From Bacillota bacterium (GTDB lineage Bacteria; Bacillota; Bacilli; Bacillales; Cytobacillaceae), in contig JAEWIG010000319.1 of NCBI GenBank assembly GCA_023387295.1, positions 1 through 21,970 of the forward strand: a stretch of 21,970 nt of DNA, read 5' to 3'. The number at the start of each line of letters is the position of its first letter. The first letter of the stretch is position 1. The notes under the pieces are model-generated. The model did not search any database. It saw only the letters and a list, made by a program, of their open reading frames with translations, and was not told where the DNA came from. The translations under genes were made by a program, and so were the position numbers. Below are positions 7,612 through 15,283 of the stretch, piece after piece.

Positions 7612-7809
7612 CGATGACCCATCCCCTTTTTCATCAAAATAATCGGTATCATGAGCCTATAGTCACAAGGAAGAATTCAGAAACCAATTTAACAGGCATA
7701 CCAATAGTAAAATCTGTTTATTTATTTTATAAAGAATATCATACTCACTAGGTATATTGGAACGGAAATAATACCCATAAATTATAACTTTTCATTTAAG
7801 GAGTGCAAA

Positions 7810-8736
7810 ATGATAAAAACAAAGCGATTAGGCGAATGGTTTGAAATAACCCTTCCCTCCGAATGGGATGGATTGTCAATTGATTCTATCCTACGTGATA
7901 AATGGGAGGCACCGAAAAAACACATTCATCTCATGCGAATGGAAAAGGAAGTTAAAATTAACGGTGAATTCATCCCTTGGCAAAAACCCCTAAGTACGGG
8001 AGATAAGATCCAAATTAGACTATTTCAACAAACTGAATTCGGTGTCACTCCTGAATTTTTTGATATTGAGATTGTATACGAAGACGACCATATCATCGTC
8101 TTTAATAAGCCAGCTAACATGGACACCCATCCAAATTCACAGAATGAAGTAGATACTTTAGCAAACGCTGCAGCATACTATTTATTAACACAAGGTGAAT
8201 TTCGAAAAATAAAACATGTTCACCGCCTCGATCGAGATACGACAGGGGCTGTGCTATTTGCAAAGCATCCGCTCGCTGGAGCGATTTTAGATAGGATGCT
8301 TGAAGAAAGAAAGATTAAACGAACATACCTTGCACTCGTTCATGGAGTCATGAAAGCTAATAAAGGAACGATTCGAGAACCAATTGGGCGTGACCGCCAC
8401 CATCCAACGAGGAGACGAGTTTCTCCTACTGGCCAATCCGCGATTACCCATTACGAAGTACTCGAAACCTTTCCAAAAGAAAAATTTACTTTGATTCAAT
8501 GCCAATTAGCAACTGGAAGGACCCATCAAATCCGAGTTCACTTAAGCTTTCTCGGGCATCCATTAGTTGGTGATGGATTGTATGGCGGCCAGCCGATTAT
8601 TAAACGGCAAGCACTTCATGCCGCAAAGTTAGTCATTCCACACCCATTCACAGAAGAATTAATAAGCTGCCATGCCCTAAGTGCACAGGAGCCTTTTTTA
8701 GATAAATATTTTCAAGATTGGCCTAATAGACTATAG
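7810..8736 (+). CDS. yhcT: RluA-family RNA pseudouridine synthase (YhcT-like)
   Basis: A 308-residue enzyme of the RluA family, which isomerises uridine to pseudouridine in structured RNA (usually 23S rRNA or tRNA); the target here is not known. The N-terminal region (about 15-75) resembles an S4-like RNA-binding lead-in with 'KVNGE'-type strands. The catalytic motif 'HRLDRDTTG' carries catalytic Asp141. The late motifs 'LATGRTHQIRVHL' (about 235-247) and 'GHPLVGDGLYGG' are typical of the family. The start has AAGGAG 7 nt before the ATG. Divergent from the yhcU-like gene and ended by the terminator at 8781-8810. Confidence 0.92.
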   Translation: MIKTKRLGEWFEITLPSEWDGLSIDSILRDKWEAPKKHIHLMRMEKEVKINGEFIPWQKPLSTGDKIQIRLFQQTEFGVTPEFFDIEIVYEDDHIIVFNKPANMDTHPNSQNEVDTLANAAAYYLLTQGEFRKIKHVHRLDRDTTGAVLFAKHPLAGAILDRMLEERKIKRTYLALVHGVMKANKGTIREPIGRDRHHPTRRRVSPTGQSAITHYEVLETFPKEKFTLIQCQLATGRTHQIRVHLSFLGHPLVGDGLYGGQPIIKRQALHAAKLVIPHPFTEELISCHALSAQEPFLDKYFQDWPNRL

Positions 8737-8780
8737 TAAAAACAGACATTAGACATACTAACTGTTTAACTTTTGAAAAA

Positions 8781-8810
8781 GAAAAGCCTTCCTGAATCGG
8801 AAGGCTTTTC
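8781..8810. terminator. Rho-independent terminator after yhcT, probably bidirectional
   Basis: A 12-bp perfect stem (GAAAAGCCTTCC with GGAAGGCTTTTC) and a 6-nt loop, between the convergent yhcT-like gene and the GlsB-type gene. A-rich flank on the left and T/A-rich flank on the right allow use in both directions. Confidence 0.85.
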
Positions 8811-8846
8811 TAAAAATATTTTATTAATATGCACTAACTCATCGTA

Positions 8847-9107
8847 TTATTCAGTTGTTTTTCGAAATGCTCGCATGATGAGACTTACTAGAAACACTAA
8901 TAAAACAGAACCAATTAAGGCTGGAACAATAGCAAAGTCTGCAATAATCGGACCCCAATCACCAAAAATCCATGATCCTAACCATGCCCCGACAAAACCT
9001 GCGATAATATTTCCAAAAATGCCACCAGGAATATCTTTTCCTGCGATCATTCCACCAATCCACCCAATTATACCGCCAACAATTAGTGACCATAAAAATG
9101 AAAACAT
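8847..9107 (-). CDS. GlsB/YeaQ/YmgE-family small membrane protein
   Basis: An 86-residue, glycine-rich protein with about three membrane segments (4-22, 26-46, 60-79). The 'GGIIGWIGGMIAGKDIPGG' and 'IAGFVGAWLG' glycine pattern is typical of transglycosylase-associated (GlsB/YeaQ/YmgE) proteins, which are often general-stress genes. The ATG at 9107 is chosen since AAGGAG lies 10 nt upstream; the frame is open 16 codons further but without a ribosome site. A weak sigma-B-like arrangement lies upstream on the minus strand: CTTTAT at 9193-9198, 13-nt spacer, GGGATA at 9174-9179. Members of this family in B. subtilis (YdaS, YwzA) are, as I recall, sigma-B controlled, but the match here is poor. 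Confidence 0.88.
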   Translation of the reverse strand: MFSFLWSLIVGGIIGWIGGMIAGKDIPGGIFGNIIAGFVGAWLGSWIFGDWGPIIADFAIVPALIGSVLLVFLVSLIMRAFRKTTE

Positions 9108-9226
9108 GATAATACCACTCCTTACTGTTTTTTTTAGAATTTGCCATCTAAGCAATTTTTATTCATAAAAAAATATCCCAAAAGAGACTACTATAAAGAA
9201 TGGGTATCATCTATTGCATAAAAAAA

Positions 9227-9265
9227 CTGCACAGCCAATTATTATTTCTAACAATTGGCTTGCAG
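9227..9265 (-). terminator. Rho-independent terminator of the cytochrome c peroxidase gene
   Basis: On the minus strand the stem pairs CTGCA..GCCAATTGTT with the complementary arm across a short A/T-rich loop, followed by a run of seven T. It lies 40 nt after the stop codon of the peroxidase gene. Confidence 0.85.
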
Positions 9266-9304
9266 TCCTATATCAACTTTCATTTTTACTTATCGGAAGA
9301 TATT

Positions 9305-10357
9305 TTAAGGTAATTCTGGAGTTTCAACTTTAATAAGCTCTCCACTTAAGCTATCTAAAAACGCAACAAGAGCTTTTTCTTCGCTTTCTGTTAAGTTAAG
9401 TGGATTCATTAGAGGACTCTTATTAGCATCGTCTCCGCCGCCTTGATTATAATACTTAATAACATCCGTTAACGTTTCTAAGCTTCCATCATGCATGAAT
9501 GGAGCTGTATGAGCAACCCCTCTTAAACCTGATGTTCTAAACTTCCCTTTATCCTCTTCATTTCCAGTCACTGCAAAGCGACCATCATCTCCACCCATAC
9601 CTAAATTATGATAATTCTGGTCAGCTAATAGTGGACCAGAGTGACAGGAAATACAACCAGCCTTACCAACAAATAACTTCATACCTTCCTTAGCTTCAGC
9701 ACTAATAGCATCTTCTTCACCTTGTAAATAACGATCAAATGCGGTATCAGTAACTACGATTGTTCTTTCGAAAGCAGCAAGTGCTTTTCCAATCGTGTCT
9801 GCTGAAATTTGATCATTGAAAACATTGCTAAACATTTCTACATATGTAGGAACAGCATTTAATTCGACAACTAATTCATCAAGGTTTTGATTCATTTCTA
9901 CTTCAGATTGAATTGGACCTAGAGCTTGTTCTTCCAAGCTACCAGCTCTACCATCCCAGAAATTTTCATTGTAGTAGCCTGAATTAATAATTGTCGGACT
10001 GTTTCTTGGTCCTACAAAACCTTCGAAACCTACAAACGTCGCCATTCCATCTCCGTATCCTGCTCCAGGAGCATGGCATGACATACAGCTCTGAACATTA
10101 TTTCCTGATAAACGTGGATCAAAGTATAACATTTTTCCTAGTTCAATTTTCTCATCTGTCATTGGGTTGTCTTCTGGAATCGACATGGCACCCAAAACCT
10201 CAAATTTCGCTTTTGCCTCTTCGAGTTCCGTATCAATTACATCTTCGCCAACTGCTACTTCGTCATCTTTCTTTCCAGATGTAGCTTCGTCTTTGTTGCT
10301 ACAAGCTCCAAGTAAAGCGAGAACAAATACCATAAAGAATATACTTATTTTCTTCAT
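9305..10357 (-). CDS. Di-heme cytochrome c peroxidase lipoprotein (MauG/CcpA family)
   Basis: A 350-residue exported lipoprotein. The signal peptide ends in lipobox L-G-A-C with Cys19, and an acidic linker follows. The first haem-binding site is Cys91-x2-Cys94-His95 ('SCMSCH') and the second is Cys235-x2-Cys238-His239 ('GCISCH'). Other family motifs are 'MLYFDPRLSG', 'RNSPTIIN', 'FWDGRAGSLEEQ' and 'HTAPFMHDGSL' (candidate Met288 axial ligand). The enzyme reduces hydrogen peroxide to water using electrons from cytochrome c, here on the outer face of the cytoplasmic membrane. The gene stands alone, divergent from the phosphate-transport pair. An exact TGTGA-N6-TCACA palindrome lies 123 nt upstream of the ATG. 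GGGGGAAAC precedes the start. No cytochrome c donor gene lies nearby. Confidence 0.93.
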   Translation of the reverse strand: MKKISIFFMVFVLALLGACSNKDEATSGKKDDEVAVGEDVIDTELEEAKAKFEVLGAMSIPEDNPMTDEKIELGKMLYFDPRLSGNNVQSCMSCHAPGAGYGDGMATFVGFEGFVGPRNSPTIINSGYYNENFWDGRAGSLEEQALGPIQSEVEMNQNLDELVVELNAVPTYVEMFSNVFNDQISADTIGKALAAFERTIVVTDTAFDRYLQGEEDAISAEAKEGMKLFVGKAGCISCHSGPLLADQNYHNLGMGGDDGRFAVTGNEEDKGKFRTSGLRGVAHTAPFMHDGSLETLTDVIKYYNQGGGDDANKSPLMNPLNLTESEEKALVAFLDSLSGELIKVETPELP

Positions 10358-10431
10358 CAGAGTTTCCCCCTAGTACAATTGTTGATAATGGAAATTATGG
10401 TTATTTTTTACCGATTTTCCATCTCAAAATA

Positions 10432-10437
10432 ATTATA
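10432..10437 (-). promoter_or_regulatory. -10 element of the peroxidase gene
   Basis: Perfect TATAAT on the minus strand, 74 nt upstream of the ATG, without a recognisable -35. With a start near 10425, the Fnr-type palindrome would be centred at about -62.5. An alternative -10 (TAATAA, 10450-10455) would place the palindrome at about -44.5. Either geometry suits an activator-dependent promoter. Confidence 0.45.
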
Positions 10438-10479
10438 TAATTAAAGTTATTATTATTTACTAATCACTTTCGAAAAGTT

Positions 10480-10495
10480 TGTGACAAATATCACA
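10480..10495. promoter_or_regulatory. Fnr/Crp-type binding site
   Basis: TGTGACAAATATCACA: an exact TGTGA-N6-TCACA palindrome, the consensus of Crp/Fnr family regulators including Bacillus Fnr. It lies 123 nt upstream of the peroxidase start and 223 nt upstream of the DUF47 start. The position favours the peroxidase gene as target. Confidence 0.65.
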
Positions 10496-10718
10496 TAACA
10501 ACTTTTCCCCACTCTTTATGATGAAAACAAAGCTCACTAATTAAACACATATTAAAAAATGCTTTAAAGCAAGTACTTATTTAGCTCATAAACCATATAC
10601 TTTCTTTTGAAAGCGGATTCTTTGATTTTTTCGAAATTTTTTCGACATAAAACTATCCTTATTGACATTTTTCGTTTAAAATTAGTCTGTTTGAAAGAAT
10701 TTTTTTGGAGGTTAAACG

Positions 10719-11336
10719 ATGGTTTTTAAAAAGAAAGATAAGTTTAATACATTATTAAGCAGTATTGCATTGAATATGAAAGATGGAGCTCATTATTTTG
10801 CTGATTACAAGCTACGAAATGTGAGTGATTTAAAAATCTTTTCAGAAACAATGAAGGATTATGAAACAAAAGGCGACTCTTTTGTTCATGAGGTTATTAA
10901 AGAGTTAAATAATGCTTTCATTACTCCGATCGAACGAGAAGATATTCTGCATCTTGCTATGACTTTAGATGATGTAATTGATGGAATCGAGCATTGTGCA
11001 GCACTTTTTGAAATGTATTCCATCACTCAGGCTGATGATTTCATGTTGAGCTTTGTCGATGCGATTAAAAAAAGTGCGGATGAAATTGTTCTGTCCATTG
11101 AACTTCTTTCGAATAAAAAACTACTAGATATTCGAGAGCATGCGATAAAGATTAAAGATTACGAATCAAAATGCGACGGAGTCCTCCGCCAATCTATTAA
11201 GCACTTATTCTCTGTTGAAAAAGACCCAATTCGCATCATTCAATATAAAGAGATATATGAAAATCTTGAAGACATCGCAGATAGCTGCCAAAGTGTAGCA
11301 AACACACTTGAAACGATTATTATGAAAAATGCTTAA
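10719..11336 (+). CDS. DUF47 (PhoU-like) protein, partner of PiT phosphate transporter
   Basis: A 205-residue, helical, soluble protein of the DUF47/PhoU-like family (YkaA in B. subtilis). Members are usually encoded just before a PiT-family transporter and are thought to regulate it. Family-like features are the basic N-terminus 'FKKKDKFNTLL', the 'YETKGDSFVHEVIKELN' and 'DVIDGIEHCA' helices (roughly residues 48-95) and a repeated second half with 'YESKCDGVLRQSIKHLF'. The helix pairs are typical of PhoU-like bundles with metal-binding acidic residues. GGAGG lies 8 nt before the ATG. The stop is 13 nt before the PiT start, indicating an operon. Confidence 0.9.
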   Translation: MVFKKKDKFNTLLSSIALNMKDGAHYFADYKLRNVSDLKIFSETMKDYETKGDSFVHEVIKELNNAFITPIEREDILHLAMTLDDVIDGIEHCAALFEMYSITQADDFMLSFVDAIKKSADEIVLSIELLSNKKLLDIREHAIKIKDYESKCDGVLRQSIKHLFSVEKDPIRIIQYKEIYENLEDIADSCQSVANTLETIIMKNA

Positions 11337-11349
11337 GGAGCAGTAATTT

Positions 11350-12348
11350 ATGGATGGATTATTAATCTTAACAATCTTAATTGTCATTGGAGCCCTAGCA
11401 TTTGATTTCATTAATGGATTCCATGATACAGCAAATGCCATAGCAACAGCCGTTTCAACGAAAGCACTTAGACCGAGACATGCTATCATTTTAGCAGCTA
11501 CCATGAACTTCGTTGGGGCTATGACATTTACAGGTGTTGCCAAAACAATTACAAAGGATATTGTTGATCCGTTTACATTAGAAAACGGTTCACTCGTTAT
11601 TCTTGCTGCCCTTATCTCAGCAATTTTTTGGAATTTAATAACATGGTATTATGGGATTCCAAGTAGTTCTTCACATGCTATTATTGGTTCCATTGCTGGG
11701 GCTGCTATTGCTGCTGCAGGCTTTTCAGCCCTACATTATGAAGGTTTCTTAAAAATTATACAGGCATTACTTATTTCACCTATCATTGCATTCGTTGTTG
11801 GATTTATCATATACAGTATTTTTAAAATCGTATTTAAAAATAATAATCTAGCAAAAACAAATCGGAATTTCCGTATCTTCCAAATTTTCACTGCCGCATT
11901 ACAATCTTATACTCACGGAACAAACGATGCACAAAAGGCAATGGGGATTATTACGATGGCCTTAATTGCTAACAATTACGTTACGAGTACGGACATCCCG
12001 TTCTGGGTACAGTTTTCCTGTGCTTTAGCAATGGGACTTGGGACATCAGTAGGTGGATGGAAAATTATCAAAACAGTCGGTGGAAAAATTATGAAAATCC
12101 GACCTGTTAATGGAGTAGCTGCTGATTTAACTGGAGCAATGATTATTTTCGGAGCAACCTTTATTCATTTGCCAGTCAGTACTACACATGTCATTTCATC
12201 TTCTATTCTTGGTGTTGGATCAGCTCACCGTCTAAAAGGCGTTAAATGGGGCACTGCGCAAAGAATGCTGATTACATGGGTTATTACATTGCCTATATCG
12301 GCAACAATTGCGGGACTCATCTATTTGCTGTTAAATTTATTCTTTTAA
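11350..12348 (+). CDS. pit: PiT-family inorganic phosphate transporter
   Basis: A 332-residue membrane protein with about ten hydrophobic segments and the duplicated PiT signature: 'FDFINGFHDTANAIATAV' near the N-terminus (about 17-34) and 'YTHGTNDAQKAMGII' in the second half (about 187-201). Conserved 'GIPSSSSHAIIGSIAGA' (about 101-117) and 'LPVSTTHVISSSILG' repeats are also present. PiT proteins take up phosphate, commonly as a metal-phosphate complex, with protons. AAGGAG precedes the ATG. It is the second gene of the DUF47-PiT operon and is ended by the terminator at 12346-12384. The substrate is inferred from the family and the DUF47 partner. Confidence 0.94.
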   Translation: MDGLLILTILIVIGALAFDFINGFHDTANAIATAVSTKALRPRHAIILAATMNFVGAMTFTGVAKTITKDIVDPFTLENGSLVILAALISAIFWNLITWYYGIPSSSSHAIIGSIAGAAIAAAGFSALHYEGFLKIIQALLISPIIAFVVGFIIYSIFKIVFKNNNLAKTNRNFRIFQIFTAALQSYTHGTNDAQKAMGIITMALIANNYVTSTDIPFWVQFSCALAMGLGTSVGGWKIIKTVGGKIMKIRPVNGVAADLTGAMIIFGATFIHLPVSTTHVISSSILGVGSAHRLKGVKWGTAQRMLITWVITLPISATIAGLIYLLLNLFF

Positions 12349-12384
12349 AAAGGTCTAAGGAGTTTTCCCTCCCTAGACCTTTTT
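12346..12384 (+). terminator. Rho-independent terminator of the DUF47-pit operon
   Basis: Stem AAAAAGGTCTAAGG with CCCTAGACCTTTTT (one mismatch) around a short loop, followed by GTTTTA. It directly follows the pit stop codon. Confidence 0.85.
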
Positions 12385-12420
12385 GTTTTATTGCACGAGG
12401 GTAATGGTTTCTTATCCCAA

Positions 12421-13809
12421 TTAAGCCTCCGCTTCTATTTTTTCATCCATATTGTTGTAAATATCGATATCTACCTCACCTGTTATTCTACTTGTCAAGA
12501 TTCCAGAGGTCATTGAGCCGCTTACATTTAAAGCTGTACGACCCATATCAATCAATGGTTCAACAGAAATAAGTAAGCCCGCGAGTGCCACAGGTAGATT
12601 TAGCGAAGATAAAACTAATAGTGCGGCAAAGGTTGCTCCGCCTCCAACTCCAGCTACACCAAAAGAGCTAATTGCAACAACAGCGATCACGGTAAAGATA
12701 AATGTAGGCGATAATGGATTGATTCCAACGGTAGGTGCAATCATGACGGCAAGCATGGCAGGATAAATCCCTGCACACCCATTTTGCCCAATTGAAAGTC
12801 CAAAGGAGCCTGAGAAATTGGCAATCCCTTCTGGTACACCTAAAGATTTTTGTGTCTTAATATTTAAAGGCAGAGCGCCTGCACTCGTTCTAGATGTAAA
12901 GGCAAATGTGAGCACAGGAAAAGCCTTTCTCACATAGGTTAATGGGTTTAACCCAGCGATAGATAAAAGCAGTAAATGAATAAGGAACATAGCGATTAAT
13001 GCAACATATGAAGCAAGCACAAATTTACCTAGCTTCAATATTGAATCAACATCACTCATTGCGACAGTTTTCGTCATAATCGCTAAAACTCCATATGGAG
13101 TTAATCTTAAAATGAGCGTGACAACACGCATAATAATAGCATGTACTGATTCCACAATCTTAGAAAATAGCTCGGCTTGTTCGGGGGATTTTCTTCTTAC
13201 CCCTAAAAAGGCAATTCCTAAAAAAACTGCAAAAATAACGACTGATATCGTTGAAGTCGGTCTAGCTCCAGTTAAATCTAAAAATGGGTTAGCTGGCAAT
13301 AAATCAAGTATTTGCTGTGGGAACGAGCGATCTCCCATTTCGAGATTCCTTTGTTCAAGCATTTCTCCTCGAGCAATCTCAGCTTCCCCTTGAGTTATTT
13401 GTACTGCTTCTAAGTTAAATCCAGCGGCAGTTGCAATGCCGATTGCAGCAGCAACTGCTGTCGTTCCAACAAGAAAAAATAACACAAGTGAACTAATCTT
13501 TCCAATATTGCTACTCAACTTAAGTTTCGTAAAAGCAGTTAAGATGGAAATAAAAACAAGCGGCATTACGATCATTTGTAGAAACTTTATATAGCTTCCA
13601 CCTACTAAGTTGATCCACTCTGAAGATTTAGCAACAACCTCTGAAGAAGGTCCATAAATAAATTGTAAAGCAAATCCAAAAACGATGCCTATGCCTAAGG
13701 CAGTAAAAACTCTTTTTGAAAAGGAAATATGCTTTTTTTGCATATAAAACAAACCAGCAATGAATAATAGTAAAATAAGAATATTTAAGATCACTAATCC
13801 AGTCGTCAT
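12421..13809 (-). CDS. tcyP: L-cystine symporter TcyP (dicarboxylate/amino acid:cation symporter family)
   Basis: A 462-residue membrane transporter, close to the 463 residues I recall for B. subtilis TcyP (YhcL). The N-terminal part 'MQKKHISFSKRVFTALGIGIVFG' and the re-entrant/serine region 'FTSRTSAGALPLNI' (about 303-316) fit the family. So do the transport-site block 'GQNGCAGIYPAMLAVMIAPTVGINPLSP' region (about 338-365) and the 'VGGGATFAALLVLSSL' stretch. It imports cystine with cations, feeding sulfur and cysteine supply. The ATG follows GGGGG with 9-nt spacing. A sigma-A promoter (13851-13880) is overlapped by a CymR-like inverted repeat, fitting the known repression of tcyP by CymR when cysteine is available. 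Monocistronic, convergent with pit. Confidence 0.93.
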   Translation of the reverse strand: MTTGLVILNILILLLFIAGLFYMQKKHISFSKRVFTALGIGIVFGFALQFIYGPSSEVVAKSSEWINLVGGSYIKFLQMIVMPLVFISILTAFTKLKLSSNIGKISSLVLFFLVGTTAVAAAIGIATAAGFNLEAVQITQGEAEIARGEMLEQRNLEMGDRSFPQQILDLLPANPFLDLTGARPTSTISVVIFAVFLGIAFLGVRRKSPEQAELFSKIVESVHAIIMRVVTLILRLTPYGVLAIMTKTVAMSDVDSILKLGKFVLASYVALIAMFLIHLLLLSIAGLNPLTYVRKAFPVLTFAFTSRTSAGALPLNIKTQKSLGVPEGIANFSGSFGLSIGQNGCAGIYPAMLAVMIAPTVGINPLSPTFIFTVIAVVAISSFGVAGVGGGATFAALLVLSSLNLPVALAGLLISVEPLIDMGRTALNVSGSMTSGILTSRITGEVDIDIYNNMDEKIEAEA

Positions 13810-13850
13810 TTTTCAACCCCCTATAATCAAAATATTTATAATGTATGAAA

Positions 13851-13880
13851 ATTATAATCCATTCTATTCCTATCAGTCAA
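13851..13880 (-). promoter_or_regulatory. Sigma-A promoter of tcyP
   Basis: On the minus strand: TTGACT (13875-13880), 18-nt spacer, TATAAT (13851-13856). The start would fall about 35 nt upstream of the ATG. The -35 lies inside the inverted repeat at 13866-13888. Confidence 0.8.
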
Positions 13881-13888
13881 GTAGGAAT
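13866..13888. promoter_or_regulatory. Candidate CymR operator overlapping the tcyP -35
   Basis: A perfect 7-9-7 inverted repeat, ATTCCTA-N9-TAGGAAT. The arms contain the 'ATNGGAAT' core that I recall from the B. subtilis CymR box. Covering the -35 region fits a repressor site. The link to CymR is inferred from the gene function and this core, and no cymR gene lies in the window. Confidence 0.55.
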
Positions 13889-14045
13889 TAAAATAATGAT
13901 TTTCCCTAAAATCGAATTTGAAGAATTTTGTCGAGAATTTCAAGGGGTTTTTACTTTTAATAATGTGAAGTTTGTTTTAAAATAAAATGAATAAATTCTA
14001 TTTTTATGATGGATTTAATTTTTTCATGAATGGGATGGTGTAAAA

Positions 14046-14231
14046 ATGGCTGATAGCAAAAAGAGCTTAAATGGAAAAAAAGACTTAAACATTGGATCTA
14101 ATGTTACGCTAAACGGCCTTGTAACTGCTGTTTTTGACAATATGGTACACGTCCAAATTGGTGCAAAAATTGTTACGGTCCATATAAAAGACTTATATTC
14201 TGGACTAAATCAACCGTTATTAAAAAGCTAA
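14046..14231 (+). CDS. Small 61-residue protein of unknown function
   Basis: I do not recognise this protein. It has a basic, hydrophilic N-terminus (about residues 1-14) and then a run of alternating hydrophobic beta strands ('LNGLVTAVFDNMVHVQIG', 'KIVTVHIKDLY'). That pattern suggests a small SH3-like or DUF2187-like barrel; the DUF2187 idea is weak. It has no cysteine, signal peptide or membrane span. GGGATGG lies about 8 nt before the ATG. Coding is supported by the ribosome site, the beta-like periodicity and its placement as the only gene between tcyP and a dispersed repeat. The 236 nt upstream, shared with divergent tcyP, contain no second clear promoter. Confidence 0.6.
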   Translation: MADSKKSLNGKKDLNIGSNVTLNGLVTAVFDNMVHVQIGAKIVTVHIKDLYSGLNQPLLKS

Positions 14232-14255
14232 CAGGATACACTGTCTTTTTGATAG

Positions 14256-14384
14256 AAAACAGGGCTGTCCGAAAACAAAGAGCCTGGCACCTCCGACACA
14301 ATTTATAGATGAGAATTCGAGAAAAATCATCTATATATTGTGTTGCAAGGAGAGAGCCAGGCACTTATCGGACAACCCTGTTTT
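14256..14384. repeat. Palindromic dispersed repeat, copy 2 (MITE-like, inverted relative to copy 1)
   Basis: A 129-bp element with terminal arms AAAACAGGGCTGTCCGA and a matching right arm (one mismatch). Its left internal block is the reverse complement of the right part of the element at 7082-7208 with one difference in 36 nt. The right block matches the other end with three differences in about 40. It again lies in a convergent gap, between the 61-residue gene and proC, and may act as a terminator for both. Its ends differ from copy 1 only outside the GGGCTGTCCGA core. Confidence 0.85.
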
Positions 14385-14437
14385 TCTTCGTTTATTGCTA
14401 CTTTTCGAACTTATAATAGATGGATAGATAGAATAGA

Positions 14438-15250
14438 TTAATCTGTTTTACCAAGTACTTTTGTCTTTTGTTCACAGCTTTCCATTGCAGATAACACCGC
14501 TGCACGTAAACCTTGCTTTTCAAGTTCTGCGACTGCTGCAATCGTTGCTCCTCCAGGCGTACATACCTCATCCTTCAATTCACCAGGGTGCTTCCCTGTT
14601 TCCAAAACCATTTTTGCAGCCCCAAGCACAGCTTGTGCTGCTAACTTATAGGCTTGCTCTCTCGACAGCCCACTTTTTACGCCTCCATCAGCCAAAGCTT
14701 CAATAAACAAATAGACATATGCTGGAGAAGAGCCACTAATGGCAGGAATTGAATCCATAAATTTTTCTTCAATCACTTCTACCTTACCAAAACTCGAAAA
14801 AAGTTGGACAACTTGCTGTAGGTCTTCCTCTGTAATCCACTCATTTTTACAAACAGCACTCATTCCTTCTCCAATTAAAGATGGCGTATTAGGCATGGAG
14901 CGAATGGCTTTAATTTTTCGATGAAAGGCTTCTTCAAGATCATGTAAACGAATCCCTGCTGCAATTGTAATTATAATTGCATCTTGTTTAACCACACCTC
15001 TTATCTCTTCAATAATGGAAAAATGGAGGTCTGGTTTAACTGCAAGAAAAAGGATATCTGCCTGCATGGCAACTGTTTTATTATCTGTCGTGGTTTCAAT
15101 TAAGAATTTTTGTTTAACCTTATCTATAGTTTTTTCTGATTTTGCACTTGCAATAAGCCAATTAGGCGAAACGATGTTTGAATTAATAATGCCCCCTATC
15201 ATGGCCTGAGCCATCTTTCCCGCTCCAATAAATCCGATTTTCTTCTGCAC
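14438..15250 (-). CDS. proC: Pyrroline-5-carboxylate reductase
   Basis: About 270 residues, catalysing the last step of proline synthesis: NAD(P)H-dependent reduction of pyrroline-5-carboxylate. The N-terminal Rossmann motif is 'IGFIGAGKMAQAMIGG'. Further family motifs are 'LAVKPD' (about 70-75), 'RSMPNTPSLIGEGMSA' (about 115-130), 'AISGSSPAYVYLFIEAL' (about 165-181) and the C-terminal 'TPGGATIAAVAELEKQGLRAAVLSAM'. The frame opens at a GTG at 15259, but the AGGA ribosome site is only 1 nt from it. It is 10 nt from the next GTG at 15250, so 15250 is preferred. B. subtilis has several ProC isozymes (ProG, ProH, ProI) and I cannot say which this matches. It lies 33 nt downstream of the NUDIX gene and may be co-transcribed with it. 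Confidence 0.93.
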   Translation of the reverse strand: MQKKIGFIGAGKMAQAMIGGIINSNIVSPNWLIASAKSEKTIDKVKQKFLIETTTDNKTVAMQADILFLAVKPDLHFSIIEEIRGVVKQDAIIITIAAGIRLHDLEEAFHRKIKAIRSMPNTPSLIGEGMSAVCKNEWITEEDLQQVVQLFSSFGKVEVIEEKFMDSIPAISGSSPAYVYLFIEALADGGVKSGLSREQAYKLAAQAVLGAAKMVLETGKHPGELKDEVCTPGGATIAAVAELEKQGLRAAVLSAMESCEQKTKVLGKTD

Positions 15251-15283
15251 AATGAGCACATCCTAATATAATCAATTTCACAA

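Larger units (their letters stand above)
10358..10718. other. 361-nt divergent intergenic region, peroxidase / DUF47-PiT
   Basis: AT-rich spacer without a credible small gene. On the minus strand it holds the Fnr-type palindrome (10480-10495) and a perfect TATAAT (10432-10437) for the peroxidase gene. Towards the phosphate genes I see TATACT (10596-10601) and TTGACA (10662-10667), but neither has a good partner hexamer at normal spacing. I found no convincing array of PhoP boxes. Confidence 0.7.

Noticed and set aside
8773..9168. Plus-strand open frame of 131 codons
   Set aside because: It lies antisense to the GlsB-type gene, is rich in Pro/Ile in the pattern of a reversed membrane protein, and begins inside a terminator stem.
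9174..9198. Sigma-B promoter for the GlsB-type gene
   Set aside because: CTTTAT-N13-GGGATA is a weak match at both hexamers; kept only as a remark in the gene entry.
10596..10690. Possible sigma-A promoters for the DUF47-pit operon (TATACT at 10596, TTGACA at 10662)
   Set aside because: Neither hexamer has an acceptable partner at 16-18 nt, and no PhoP box array was seen, so no promoter is claimed.
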